Shown in pieces: positions 34,881-44,900 of a stretch of 64,000 nt of DNA. The stretch comes from Paenibacillus paridis. GTDB lineage: Bacteria; Bacillota; Bacilli; Paenibacillales; Paenibacillaceae. The position numbers and the translations under genes are program-made. The stretch is from assembly GCF_006345825.1 (NCBI RefSeq), contig NZ_VCIX01000084.1, positions 102,499-166,498 of the forward strand, given 5' to 3'. Below the pieces are notes generated by a model, which was not told where the DNA came from, did no database searches, and worked only from the letters and a program-made list of their open reading frames with translations. The number at the start of each line of letters is the position of its first letter. The first letter of the stretch is position 1.

Positions 34881-36359
34881 TCAGTAATTCTTCTTGCCGG
34901 AGCGTCCGAAGTATTTATTCATGACGGGACGGGACAGCCGAAGCAGCGCGTCCTTCTGGTCCGACCAGCGAAACGGTGCAAAGGAGGTCATATAAGGGAT
35001 ACCCATCGATTGCAGATTGCATAGATGCAGCGCTAGCATGATTAAGGCAATCGACATGCCGAATAAACCGAATGATGCCGTAATCGCCATGAGCACAAAA
35101 CGCAGCATCCTAACGGAAATCCCCATATTGAAGGTAGGAAGCGCAAAATTGGCAATGGCCGTAATCGAAACGACTATGACCATCGCCGCAGAGATCAGCC
35201 CGGCTTCGACCGCTGCTTGACCAATGACCAGCGTGCCGACGATGGAGACGGATTGACCGATCGACTTTGGCAGGCGGATGCCGGCTTCACGCAAAATTTC
35301 AAAGGTAACCTCCATAAGCAAGGCTTCTATAAAAGCTGGAAACGGAATGCCTTCCCTCTGGCCGATCAGGCTCATAAGCAGATTAGCCGGTATCATTTCC
35401 TGATGGAAGGTCGTAATGGCGATATAAAAGGATGGAGTAAGGAGAGCAATGGCAAAGCAGATGTAGCGCAGAAATCTTACTAAGCTGGCGAAATCGCCCC
35501 GCTGGTAATAATCCTCGCTGGATTGGAAGAAATGCAGGAACAATGCGGGAACCACCAATACGAAGGGTGTGCCTTCTACGAATATCGCAATCCGTCCATC
35601 CAGAAGCGCGGCAGCGATGATATCCGGCCGCTCGGTATTATAGACCGTCGGAAAAGGGCTATAACGTTGGTCTTGGATCATCTCTTCAATGTAATTGCTC
35701 TCCAAAATACTCTCCAGCGAGATGTGCTCTAATCGTTTGTGCAGCTCCAGCAGCACATCGGGATCTGCCTTTCCCTCCATAAACATGATGGCGACCTTTG
35801 TTCTAGATTCCTCACCCATCGTTAGCTCGCGCAGGCGCAGCTTCGGATTTTGAATACGGCGGCGAACCAGCGAGGTATTATCGCGAAGGGATTCGGTAAA
35901 TCCTTCACGGGGTCCGCGCACGACGGATTGTGAGCTTGCCTCTTGCACGGCTCTCTGTTTAAGATTTTCTGTTCCCACAAGTAAGGCTGAGCTCATGCCT
36001 TCCAGATAAATAATCGTATTTCCCGATAATAATGCTGCGATGACAAGGCTTAGCAAGTGGGCCTCCTCGACTTTTCCTTCTGAAATCGCATGCTCTTGAA
36101 GCCTTGTATAGCTATTCTCCGCATCTGTTGTACCGGTAGATTCAGACCATAAAGGAGATTCATCATGGATGGATTCCAGGACTAGCCGAGGATCTGCCAG
36201 ACCTTCAATGTATACGATTACGCCCTTATTTCTGCCGATCATAATGCTTCGATAGACGATATCGGGGCTGTCGCTCAAGGCGCCGTGCAAGTGGTTCGTG
36301 AATGCTTCCAGATCGGCAGGCACATGTTCGACGCCTTCTCCTATCATTAACTGTGTCAT
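34881..36359 (-). CDS. gerKA: Spore germination receptor subunit A (GerAA/GerKA family)
   Basis: 492 residues. The soluble N-terminal half includes the hallmark VVRGPREGFTESL and RDNTSLVRRRI. The C-terminal half has five or more membrane segments, with LLTPSFYIAITTFHQEMIP and a PFPAFIEALLMEVTFEILREAG block. GAGGTGA precedes the ATG. It is the first gene of the operon. A CATTGTATAAT stretch about 20-30 bases upstream contains a CATnnTA-like -10, which would suit forespore sigma-G, but no good -35 is seen. Confidence 0.93.
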   Translation of the reverse strand: MTQLMIGEGVEHVPADLEAFTNHLHGALSDSPDIVYRSIMIGRNKGVIVYIEGLADPRLVLESIHDESPLWSESTGTTDAENSYTRLQEHAISEGKVEEAHLLSLVIAALLSGNTIIYLEGMSSALLVGTENLKQRAVQEASSQSVVRGPREGFTESLRDNTSLVRRRIQNPKLRLRELTMGEESRTKVAIMFMEGKADPDVLLELHKRLEHISLESILESNYIEEMIQDQRYSPFPTVYNTERPDIIAAALLDGRIAIFVEGTPFVLVVPALFLHFFQSSEDYYQRGDFASLVRFLRYICFAIALLTPSFYIAITTFHQEMIPANLLMSLIGQREGIPFPAFIEALLMEVTFEILREAGIRLPKSIGQSVSIVGTLVIGQAAVEAGLISAAMVIVVSITAIANFALPTFNMGISVRMLRFVLMAITASFGLFGMSIALIMLALHLCNLQSMGIPYMTSFAPFRWSDQKDALLRLSRPVMNKYFGRSGKKNY

Positions 36360-36470
36360 AAGTCACCTCGCCAATCGGAAAATTATACAATGAATATAGT
36401 TTTCTTATATTTTCCTGTTTACTGAAAAATTATCCATGTATATGCGCTGCTCATCTGGCAACTGGACAAG

Positions 36471-36499
36471 AAAAACCGTCAGGGGGACCCTGACGGTTT
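36471..36499 (-). terminator. Terminator of the araC-type gene
   Basis: Perfect 12-bp stem (AAACCGTCAGGG / CCCTGACGGTTT, 3-base loop) with TTTTTC on the minus-strand exit. It separates the regulator from the downstream ger operon. Confidence 0.9.
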
Positions 36500-36542
36500 A
36501 ATGCTGTGTATCTCCCGCGCTTTTTAGTCCGCTCGATAATCA

Positions 36543-37442
36543 TTAGAAACGATGGTTTCTGCGATATTCGGAGGGATTAATTTTGCATTTGCTTTTGAAC
36601 ATGCGGCTGAAATAAAAGGCATTCTGATAACCGCATTGCTCAGCGATATAATCGAGCGTATCGTCGGTTTCGACTAGCAGCGACCGCGCCTTTTGCAGCC
36701 GGAGAGAGGTCACATATTCGATTGGAGATTGGCTGAACGATTGCTGGAACCGTCTCGTCAAATGCGAGGGGCCGATACCCAGCTCATCGGCTAACTGGCT
36801 TATATTCCAGCCATATTCCAGGGCGTGCTCCTCCAAATACGACTGGACTCTGGCCATGACAGGGTCCTGCTTCGTCCTGCGGCTTCGCTCTGCACTGGAC
36901 GCTAGTTCCAGCGAAAGAATGGCGAGCAAGTCGCCGAAGAAGTGTCTGATATAGTCCATGCCTTCGCCTTCTTCAGAACGCGCGTATGCATCTCGCAAAT
37001 AACGGTAGGTGGATTCCAGCCGCTGCAAGTCCCGAATGGCCAGCTTGCCGTGCGGCCAGGTCTGCTCGGTTGCGAACTCGATGAACAGGAAGGAGAGAGG
37101 CTCCACCACTCTCCGCTTCAGCTTCATGCCGGGCGGACAGAGAACAACTTCGCCGAAGCCAGCTTCGGCGAAGGGGAAGTTCTTGAGACGGCAACCCTTG
37201 GATGCACTCCCTTTGAGCCAAGCTTTCTTGGGCGCGCCGTCCTCAGGCAAGTTCTCCCCTCCATTGCCATCCTCTTCTTCGACTCCGTTCCCCTGTTCCA
37301 TCGCGAAGGAGAAACGTCCCGACAACGCGGCAAGCATGACCCAGTCCCGGTATTGATCATCCTCCATCTTAAATTCCGCACGTATTCCGCTGATGTAGAT
37401 TCTCTTGATTTGCAACGTCTGCAAGTAGCGTGCCCCTCTCAT
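36543..37442 (-). CDS. AraC family transcriptional regulator
   Basis: 299 residues from ATG 37442; a start at 37487 is possible but adds a hydrophobic stretch, and neither has a clear ribosome site. The N-terminal ~180 residues are cupin-like (EVVLCPPGMKL) but carry an acidic insert rich in Glu, Gly and Asn near residues 55-75. The C-terminal two-HTH domain is classic (ISQLADELGIGPSHLTRRFQ, then LDYIAEQCGYQNAFYFSRMFK). It is divergent from the dioxygenase-like gene at 37562, so it probably controls that gene in response to its substrate. Confidence 0.88.
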   Translation of the reverse strand: MRGARYLQTLQIKRIYISGIRAEFKMEDDQYRDWVMLAALSGRFSFAMEQGNGVEEEDGNGGENLPEDGAPKKAWLKGSASKGCRLKNFPFAEAGFGEVVLCPPGMKLKRRVVEPLSFLFIEFATEQTWPHGKLAIRDLQRLESTYRYLRDAYARSEEGEGMDYIRHFFGDLLAILSLELASSAERSRRTKQDPVMARVQSYLEEHALEYGWNISQLADELGIGPSHLTRRFQQSFSQSPIEYVTSLRLQKARSLLVETDDTLDYIAEQCGYQNAFYFSRMFKSKCKINPSEYRRNHRF

Positions 37443-37561
37443 GGGAAATTGGAAAAAAAGTATATGAAATAGTATAAGGGTATGCATGTCAAAAGTAAAT
37501 TAAGGGGTTTAATATAAATATCAAGAAGTCGATCGCAAAAAAAAGTGAAGGGGAAATGAAG

Positions 37562-38329
37562 ATGAGCAATATTAAGCTGTTATCCGACGAGCAAGTGAAA
37601 AGTTATAACGAGCAAGGTTATCTAGTGCTTCGCAACGTATTCAGCGAGGAAGAAGCACGCGTTCTGCAAGCGGAAAGCGACAAACTTCTGACGACGGAGC
37701 GGTTCATGGATCGAGGCAATGTGCGCGCTGGCTACAAGAGCTACGCGAATGGAGATGTGAAGATTGAAAGAATGGATCCGGTACATGATATATCGCCGTT
37801 GTTCGCAGAACTGGTGAAGGATGAACGCATTCTCTCCCCGCTGCGCGACATTTATATGGATGAGCCGCTGCTGTTCAAGGATAAGCTGATCTTCAAGCTG
37901 CCTGGAGCGAATGGCTACAGCATGCATCAAGACTCCGCGTGGTGGCAAGGCTTCCCGATCGAAGGGCTGATCAGCGTCATGATCGCTATTGACGGCGCGA
38001 CGGTAGAGAACGGCGGATTGGAGCTATTCCCAGGCTATCATGACCGATTACGTTCGACGCCAGGCGAGCTGCGCAATATGAACGCAGCCGAAATCGCCGA
38101 GATTGATCCGCAGAAAGGCGAGATTGTCGAAACGAATCCCGGCGACGTCATTATCTTCCATTCATTTACGCCGCATCAGAGCGGAGCCAATACTTCGGAG
38201 AATAGCCGTAAACAGCTTTATTTAACTTATTCACCATCAAAGAACGGCCAGCTGTACAATGCGCATTACCAGCATTTCAAACGGTATGGGCTGGCGGGCA
38301 AAGATTTGAGCAAATATTATTTCTTGTAA
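37562..38329 (+). CDS. Phytanoyl-CoA dioxygenase (PhyH) family Fe(II)/2-oxoglutarate oxygenase
   Basis: 255 residues from ATG 37562, preferred over 37556 because the AAGGGGAA site touches the earlier codon. Double-stranded beta-helix with facial triad His122, Asp124 (MHQDSAWW) and His205 (FTPHQSGAN); NSRKQLYLTY supplies the likely 2-oxoglutarate-binding arginine. The family hydroxylates varied small molecules, and bacterial members are rarely about phytanate. With an AraC regulator divergent from it and sugar clusters around, a small-molecule or osmolyte substrate is possible; none can be named. Confidence 0.88.
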   Translation: MSNIKLLSDEQVKSYNEQGYLVLRNVFSEEEARVLQAESDKLLTTERFMDRGNVRAGYKSYANGDVKIERMDPVHDISPLFAELVKDERILSPLRDIYMDEPLLFKDKLIFKLPGANGYSMHQDSAWWQGFPIEGLISVMIAIDGATVENGGLELFPGYHDRLRSTPGELRNMNAAEIAEIDPQKGEIVETNPGDVIIFHSFTPHQSGANTSENSRKQLYLTYSPSKNGQLYNAHYQHFKRYGLAGKDLSKYYFL

Positions 38330-38347
38330 TCGCATGAGTCGCCGCCC

Positions 38348-38378
38348 ACCTTCTCCTTATTGTCAGGGGAAGGTTTTC
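38348..38378 (+). terminator. Terminator after PhyH gene
   Basis: 9-bp stem with one G-T pair (ACCTTCTCC / GGGGAAGGT, 9-base loop) and TTTT. Confidence 0.75.
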
Positions 38379-38469
38379 TGCGCCGCTCGCCCCATCTTTT
38401 AGCTGAAATCGGATTTCGGATCGGGTATGCTGTATGGGAACGCTCCTGACAATGGAAGGGTGGACGATT

Positions 38470-39987
38470 ATGTATTCGTTATTGCTCGTAGAAGATGAAG
38501 AGGTTATCCGCAATGGGATGCGGCATTGTCTGGATTGGCAGTCATACGGCATCGACGAGATGGAGGAAGCTGAGAACGGCCGGATCGGATTGGAGCTTGC
38601 TCTGCGTATGAAACCGGACATCATTATAACGGATGTTGTGATGGCGGAGATGGATGGTATCGAATTTGTCCGCAGATTGCGGCAGGAGCTTACGGATAAG
38701 CCGATTCGTGTCATCATTATCAGCGGACACGAGGATATCGAATACGTCAGATCGGCGCTTAAGCTGCAGGTTGTTGATTATTTGCTGAAACCTTTCCATA
38801 CGGAGGAGCTGGAGGACGTGCTGCGCAAGGTGGTGGAAGCTTGCGCATCGGACCGGCGGCAGGCCGAACGTCTCGCCGGGTTGGAGGAGAAGGCAGGCCG
38901 GTCGCGGTTGCTCGCGCGGGAACGGTTGCTCCAGGAGCTTTGCCACAGGCCGCTCTCATCGGATGAAATGTCGATTTATTCCGAATATGCGGGGGAGCCG
39001 CTCACCTTCGAACCGGGCTGCCGCGCCGCATATATCGAAGGCGGCATGTTGCGGGAGGCCGAATTACGGGCGCTTGAGGGAGTTTTGGCGACATTTACTA
39101 TGGATCAAGGGGCGATTGGAGGCGTCGTAGCTGGCGGCGATTGGCTTGAAGATGCCGGCGTTCAGGCTTGGCTGGCAGACGCGGGGGCAACCGTCGGAAT
39201 TGGCTCGGCAGCAGAGCGTCCGGAAGAGCTGCATCATTCTTTCCAGCAAGCGAGGATTTCATTTATTGATGCGAAGGAAAGCAGTGAGAGCGCCATATCC
39301 GTCGCTTATCGGCCGGATGGGATCAGCGATAAGAAAGAATGGATTCTCTCCGAGATGGCAGCATGCGAGGCGGTAATGCTGGATGCGCTGGAGCGGGGCG
39401 ATCGGGAGGCGCTTGGCGATGGGCTTCAGGCGTACACCGGGCTAGTCCGCCGTTTCGATCAGGCCAGGCCGGATTATCTGCAAGCATTCTTCAGCATGTT
39501 TCTCGCGCAAGCGAACCGGCATTTCGCTGTTCTGCTGGAATCCTCTGCGCAAGCTTCGAGAGCGTTGGAGGAAATCGGGGCAACCCGTGAGCAGCAGACG
39601 CTAATTCGGATCTTCAATGACGCCATCATAAAAATCATGGAAGCGATTAACAGCAGGGCGGATCAACGCAGCGTCATTCGGCTGGTCAAAGGTTATATCC
39701 GCAGCTCCTTCGGCGAGGAGCTTACTCTGGCACAGATTGCAGAGCACGCGCATCTTTCCCCGAATTATCTGGCCAATCTGTTCAAGAAAGATACGGGGAT
39801 GACAATCAACGCCTATATGACCGAAGTTCGGCTTGAGGAAGCGAAGCGTATGCTGCTGGAGGACAATCGGCTCTTGATTCATGACATTTCGGAGCGGATT
39901 GGCTACAAGGACAGCAAATACTTTACGAAGCTATTCAAGCGGGAGTTTGGATTGAGTCCAAGCGAATATAGGGAGCGATATGGATGA
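38470..39987 (+). CDS. Cluster C response regulator, YesN-type REC-AraC
   Basis: 505 residues from ATG 38470 (GGAAGGG upstream); an ATG at 38434 would add twelve residues before the first receiver strand. Receiver with Asp55 in ITDVVMAEMDG, a middle region of about 270 residues, and an AraC domain (LAQIAEHAHLSPNYLANLFK and IHDISERIGYKDSKYFTKLFK). It overlaps the kinase gene as ATGA. The expected targets are the SLH-anchored hydrolase and the transporter downstream. Confidence 0.92.
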   Translation: MYSLLLVEDEEVIRNGMRHCLDWQSYGIDEMEEAENGRIGLELALRMKPDIIITDVVMAEMDGIEFVRRLRQELTDKPIRVIIISGHEDIEYVRSALKLQVVDYLLKPFHTEELEDVLRKVVEACASDRRQAERLAGLEEKAGRSRLLARERLLQELCHRPLSSDEMSIYSEYAGEPLTFEPGCRAAYIEGGMLREAELRALEGVLATFTMDQGAIGGVVAGGDWLEDAGVQAWLADAGATVGIGSAAERPEELHHSFQQARISFIDAKESSESAISVAYRPDGISDKKEWILSEMAACEAVMLDALERGDREALGDGLQAYTGLVRRFDQARPDYLQAFFSMFLAQANRHFAVLLESSAQASRALEEIGATREQQTLIRIFNDAIIKIMEAINSRADQRSVIRLVKGYIRSSFGEELTLAQIAEHAHLSPNYLANLFKKDTGMTINAYMTEVRLEEAKRMLLEDNRLLIHDISERIGYKDSKYFTKLFKREFGLSPSEYRERYG

Positions 39988-41786
39988 AGACGCTGCTCGG
40001 CAGATTTCTTCTCATCGATTCAAGGATGAAGCTGCGCAATAAAATGCTGATTTCTTTTGTGTTGATGGTATTGATTCCATCGGTATGCATCGGCTTCTTC
40101 TCTTATCAGAAATCGTCGGCGATCATTAGCGAGCAGACCAGCCACGCCTACCTGGAGGCGCTCCGTCAGACGACAATTAATATTTCGTACCGGTTGGACG
40201 AAATCGAGAATATATCCGAGATGGTGTATGCGAATGAAACGTTGCAGAAGCTGCTTCGCAAATCACAGCAGGAGAAGCTGTCGGTAGGCGAGGTTATTGA
40301 CGATTACAAGTCGATCATTGAGATATTGGAAAATTTGGAGAAAAACCGCAACATATTTCGTATTCGGCTTATGATCGCAAGCAACCCGATGTACGCGATG
40401 GAGGGCATCAATATTTTGAGCATTGAACCCCGCATGCTGGAGGAATGGAACGCGAGACTTTCAACCAAGAAACGATCGATGGAATGGGTTTATAGCCCGG
40501 GCACGACCTATCCCGGCATTGGCGTCAAGGAGACGGTATCTCTGTACCGGACGATTAAGGATTTCAAAAATGTTCGCAATTTGCTGGGATTGGTTGCGAT
40601 TGACGTGGATCAGGAGACGATTAATGCCGTATTGCGCGATATGAATCTGAATCTGCCTTATCAGGCTGTGTTAATGAACCGTCAGGAAACGATCGCCACT
40701 TATTCGCAGGGCATGGACGGCATCCCGATGGATTCGGACGAGCTTCACGCCGCCTTGGGCGAAGGAAGCGGAGAGCGGCAGTCTTATACGACAGTTCGCA
40801 TGCACGGCGATCGTTATTTGCATCTTGTGCAGCCGATGGACGATCTGGACTGGCAGCTGGTTGTGCTAATTCCCTCTCTTCGCATTACGGATCAAAGCTC
40901 GCTGCTTGGTTTGTACATTCTGCTCCTGTCGGTTTCGCTGATTGCTTTCGGCATCGGGCTTTCCTACTTGTTATCGAATCGAATTACGAGCCGGCTCTCC
41001 CATCTGATCCGCAAGATGAAGGATTTGGAGCGAGGGCAATTCGGCAAGCTGGTGGATGTTAGCGGCCAGGACGAAATTGCGGTGCTGCAGCAAAGCTTCA
41101 ATAATATGTCGATACAGATCGAGTCGCTCATCGGAGAGGTATATGCGATGACCCGAAAGCAGCAGCAGGAGGAGCTGAAGGTGCTGGAAGGACGAATCAA
41201 CTCCCACTTTCTCTACAATACGCTGGATACGGTGAAATGGATGTCCCTCTCCTCCAAGGCGCCAGAAATTGCCAGAATCGTTACGAATTTATCCAAGTTT
41301 TATCGGATCAGCCTGAACAAAGGGCATGCAAGGCTCAGCGTGGAGAAGGAATTGGAGCATGTCCAGGCTTATGTGGCGATACAAGAGACCCGGTTCAGCG
41401 GCAAGCTCCGTTACGAGACGAAAGTGGACCCCGCGATGCTGCACAAAGAAATCATTAAGCTGATCCTGCAGCCAATAGTGGAAAATGCGATTTTGCACGG
41501 CATTAACAAAAGCGCGTCCAAGCAAGGACGAATTCGGGTGCGCGGGCTGCTTCGCAAGCATGCCATCGTGTTTTACATTACGGATACGGGGGCCGGCATC
41601 AGCGCGGAGCGTATTTCTTCGCTGCTCCAGGATGGCGGCGCAGGATACGGCGTCAGGAATGTGCATGAGCGGCTCAAGCTTTATTTTGGAGAAGGCAGCG
41701 GGGTTAGAATCCGTAGCAAGGAAGGGCAGGGAACATCTGTAAGACTTCTGCTAGTGTTGGATACAGAAATGGTCCAAGATCTTTGA
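39984..41786 (+). CDS. Cluster C sensor histidine kinase, YesM-like
   Basis: 600 residues. TM1 about 23-41, extracellular sensor domain to about 300, TM2 about 305-327, HAMP, then the H-box GRINSHFLYNT with His408 and HATPase_c (IVENAILHG, DTGAGIS). The H-box has Ser in place of the nearly invariant Pro of NPHFLYN. Translation is coupled to the regulator. A terminator follows 23 bases after the stop. Confidence 0.92.
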   Translation: MKTLLGRFLLIDSRMKLRNKMLISFVLMVLIPSVCIGFFSYQKSSAIISEQTSHAYLEALRQTTINISYRLDEIENISEMVYANETLQKLLRKSQQEKLSVGEVIDDYKSIIEILENLEKNRNIFRIRLMIASNPMYAMEGINILSIEPRMLEEWNARLSTKKRSMEWVYSPGTTYPGIGVKETVSLYRTIKDFKNVRNLLGLVAIDVDQETINAVLRDMNLNLPYQAVLMNRQETIATYSQGMDGIPMDSDELHAALGEGSGERQSYTTVRMHGDRYLHLVQPMDDLDWQLVVLIPSLRITDQSSLLGLYILLLSVSLIAFGIGLSYLLSNRITSRLSHLIRKMKDLERGQFGKLVDVSGQDEIAVLQQSFNNMSIQIESLIGEVYAMTRKQQQEELKVLEGRINSHFLYNTLDTVKWMSLSSKAPEIARIVTNLSKFYRISLNKGHARLSVEKELEHVQAYVAIQETRFSGKLRYETKVDPAMLHKEIIKLILQPIVENAILHGINKSASKQGRIRVRGLLRKHAIVFYITDTGAGISAERISSLLQDGGAGYGVRNVHERLKLYFGEGSGVRIRSKEGQGTSVRLLLVLDTEMVQDL

Positions 41787-41808
41787 AATGACCACCAAAT
41801 CGTAGAGG

Positions 41809-41832
41809 AGCCCTGTTAACAGGGCTTTTTTC
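41809..41832 (+). terminator. Terminator after cluster C RR-HK
   Basis: AGCCCTGTTAACAGGGCT is a perfect 18-base palindrome followed by six Ts. It doubles as part of the next promoter, whose TTAACA lies in the hairpin. Confidence 0.85.
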
Positions 41833-41844
41833 TTTCCCTATAAT
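41816..41844 (+). promoter_or_regulatory. Promoter of the SLH-anchored hydrolase
   Basis: TTAACA 41816-41821, 17-base spacer, TATAAT 41839-41844. The -35 sits inside the preceding terminator. Confidence 0.65.
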
Positions 41845-41848
41845 CTTT

Positions 41849-41862
41849 TGTAAGCGGATACA
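41849..41862 (+). promoter_or_regulatory. CcpA cre box upstream of the SLH-anchored hydrolase
   Basis: TGTAAGCGGATACA matches 13 of 14 consensus positions. It starts five bases downstream of the -10, so it covers the transcription start, a typical repression position. Confidence 0.65.
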
Positions 41863-41910
41863 TTAAAATCTAAACGCTCCGTGATATGAACTTAAATTGT
41901 GAAGGAGTGA

Positions 41911-44900
41911 ATGTTCGACATGGCACAAAACAAATCTCGTGCAGCTGCCAGAAAAGGACGACAGGTTTGTGTGGTATGGGGGTTAGTCGCGCTGCTGTTT
42001 TTGACAGCCTTTCCCGCGAACTTTGTATCTGCGGCAATAATCGAAGATACGCTTGCCTCAGGTGAAGTAGGCGTTATCTTAGACGATAATGGCGCTGGGG
42101 TCGTTAGAACGGGTACGTTTACTAACGTTACGGAGAGTGAAGCTTACAATGGAGGTTTTGTCTATGCGAATGTGAATCGTACGACACCGCAAAGCATTAC
42201 GTTTACGCCTACGATTCCGCAGGACGGTTTGTATCATTTCTATGTACGCAAGCCGGGAAAAAACAGATATTACCAAGGCAATGTGCCGTACACGATTCAT
42301 TCCGAAGAGGGCACAAGTGTGGTCAATCTGCCAACGAGCGCAGATTCCAAGGAAGAATGGGTGCAACTGAATGCCCAGCCGCTCGCCTTCAAGGCAAGCG
42401 GGATGTATACCATTGTAGCAGGAGGGGCTGGCTATACAGCCTTCCCGCCAACAACGGAAACAGGTAATTATCCGATCGCGATTGATGGCATCAAGCTGAT
42501 TCGTACAGCAGACCTGCCTGTTGATCAAGATGACATGGATGCCGTTCTGGCTGAGAAAAGCAAATATGAACCGAATGCATGGATTGGGACAAATACGTCA
42601 GTTGCCTCCAGCGTGTATGCTTCGATTGTGAAGCTGAAAGCTGGCCAAGCAGCTAACAGCGGTATACAAGTGAGTGCGGCTGTGGCGCCGACAAGCCTAT
42701 ACCTAGAGGGTACTGCCAATGATGTTTTTTTGAAAGCGTCGAATATAACGACTGCGAATGCGGTGGAAAATGTTACGCTTACCTTTAGCAAAGGGAATGC
42801 GACAACAACACTGGACGTAGCGGTGACGATCGAAGCGCCGCTTTCAGTGGACTACAGCAATTTCACGGATACGGCGACCTGGTACCGGGACTTTGCGCCT
42901 GGCATTTTTAATCCGAACGAAGGAACGATTGAGATCACTGCAAGAATAGATAAACCCTACAAGGAGTTCGGCAACGAATGGGATTTCTTATTCCGTCTAG
43001 TTCCAGCGCAGAGCGGACCAGGGAATACCCTGATTAATGCACATATTCCGCCACCAGGAACGAAACCGGCAGGAGCGAATCCGATCTATGAGCAACCACT
43101 GATCTTTACTGTACGCAATGGCGATGGCACGAAAGGTGTTAACACGTTGGCACAACCTAGCCAAATGAATTATGTACAAGGCGTTCCTTTCAATATCGCT
43201 TTTTCCTGGAAAATGGGCGTGGGCGGTTATACAGCTATTTATATGAATGGTGTAGAGCTATCCCGGACGGCTACATCCTTGCCTGCTGTCATGGAGAAGT
43301 TTATTCCCTATGAATTCATGGTTGAGCGCGGAGCGCCTTATAACATCACGAATGTGAAGATTTCAACCAAAGCGCTCACGATTGGTGAGCTTGAAACGAA
43401 CACAACAGCGTTCACACAAGCGGCGGATACAGCCTTGATCGCCAAAACAACAATGAATCAGCCTGTTCAGTCAAATAAATTCGTAACACCATGGCATACG
43501 TCTTCCCAGTACAGCATCGTTAAGCCTGCATTCCGCAGTGAGAAAGAGGTTTTCCTTGCGAATGAAGCGGCTGTGTATCCGATCATGAGTGTCAATTATG
43601 GCACTTCAACCAAAGAGTATACTGTAAACATACAGGCCAAAGATCCGTATGGTCAAGTTGCGTTTACAACACAGAAAACGGTTATCGTACCAGCGGACGG
43701 GAATTATCATTCGCAGGATCTGGCGTTACCGCAGTTGGATGGTCTTATTGGCTTCTGGTATTTGGAAACGACAATTAGTTCAACGCTATCGGATGAGATT
43801 ACGTATCAAAGCGCGATATCGAAAGTGCCTAATAACAATACGCTGCTGCCGGATGGCAAGTATGCCGATTATTACGGCAACCATACGAGCTACAGCTACT
43901 CCATGCTGCCTTGGCAGAAGATCAATACGAGCATTCAGCGGACATGGGAAGATGCGAGAGCGTTCATGTGGTTCAAGATTGAACCGACGAAAGGCCACTT
44001 CACATGGGATCAAACCGATGGTTATGTGCAAAGAGTGACGGACGCGAACATGGATGTTATGGCGGTTCTGGGTTATCCTGCGGATTGGGCGTCTACCCGA
44101 GTTGCGCCTAGCGAAATACCAGAGGAAGGCTGGGAGAATGATTATATGTACCGTTCGGAGCGTTGGGTTCCGAAGGATATCCAGACGAAGGATGGGGTCC
44201 CGGGGTCTGGCGAAGACTGGTCCGATTATGTATATCAAACGATGAAGCGTTATGCAGGCAAAGTGAAATATTATGAAGTGATGAACGAAGTGAATTTCCA
44301 TCCGCCATTCACGACAGCATCCTTCTCGGGTACGAAGGAAGAATATTTCCTCATGCTGCGTATCGTACATGAGCAAGCGCAACGGGTGAAAGCCGAGTAT
44401 AAAGCGGAGACAGGCCTGGATTTGGAGCTTTATGTCACGACAAGCGGATTCGGGACACCGCCGACTGCGACAGATCGCCAGATGGCGATTGATGCCTTGA
44501 GTGCTCCGTACAATCAATACTACGACATTTATGTTATTCATGGGTATGAGGGCACGATAGGGATCTCGGATATTCTAGCGGCTTATGCGACTGCGAAGCA
44601 ATCGCGCCCACAGCTCCAGCTATGGCAGGGGGAAGTATATCCGCTAGGCAATAAAGATCAATCTTGGCGTATCTATGATCATGTACAGAAATATACAGAT
44701 TTCTTGGCAGCGGGCTTTGATAAATTTATTAACATGGGAACGCCAGAGGGAGATACGTATCTCACGCGGCACTCGAATTCACCGACAGAGGTGTTCCAAT
44801 CTACGGCGATTTTGCAGGATTTCATCCGGAAAATCGATCACTATATAGGTTCGTACACAGGCTTCACGGGAGCTAATTTGCTTCCAATTAAACATTATAT

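Noticed and set aside
36360..36420. Sigma-G promoter for the ger operon
   Set aside because: A CATTGTA element fits the -10, but no -35 at the right distance could be found. The role is expected from biology and not shown here.
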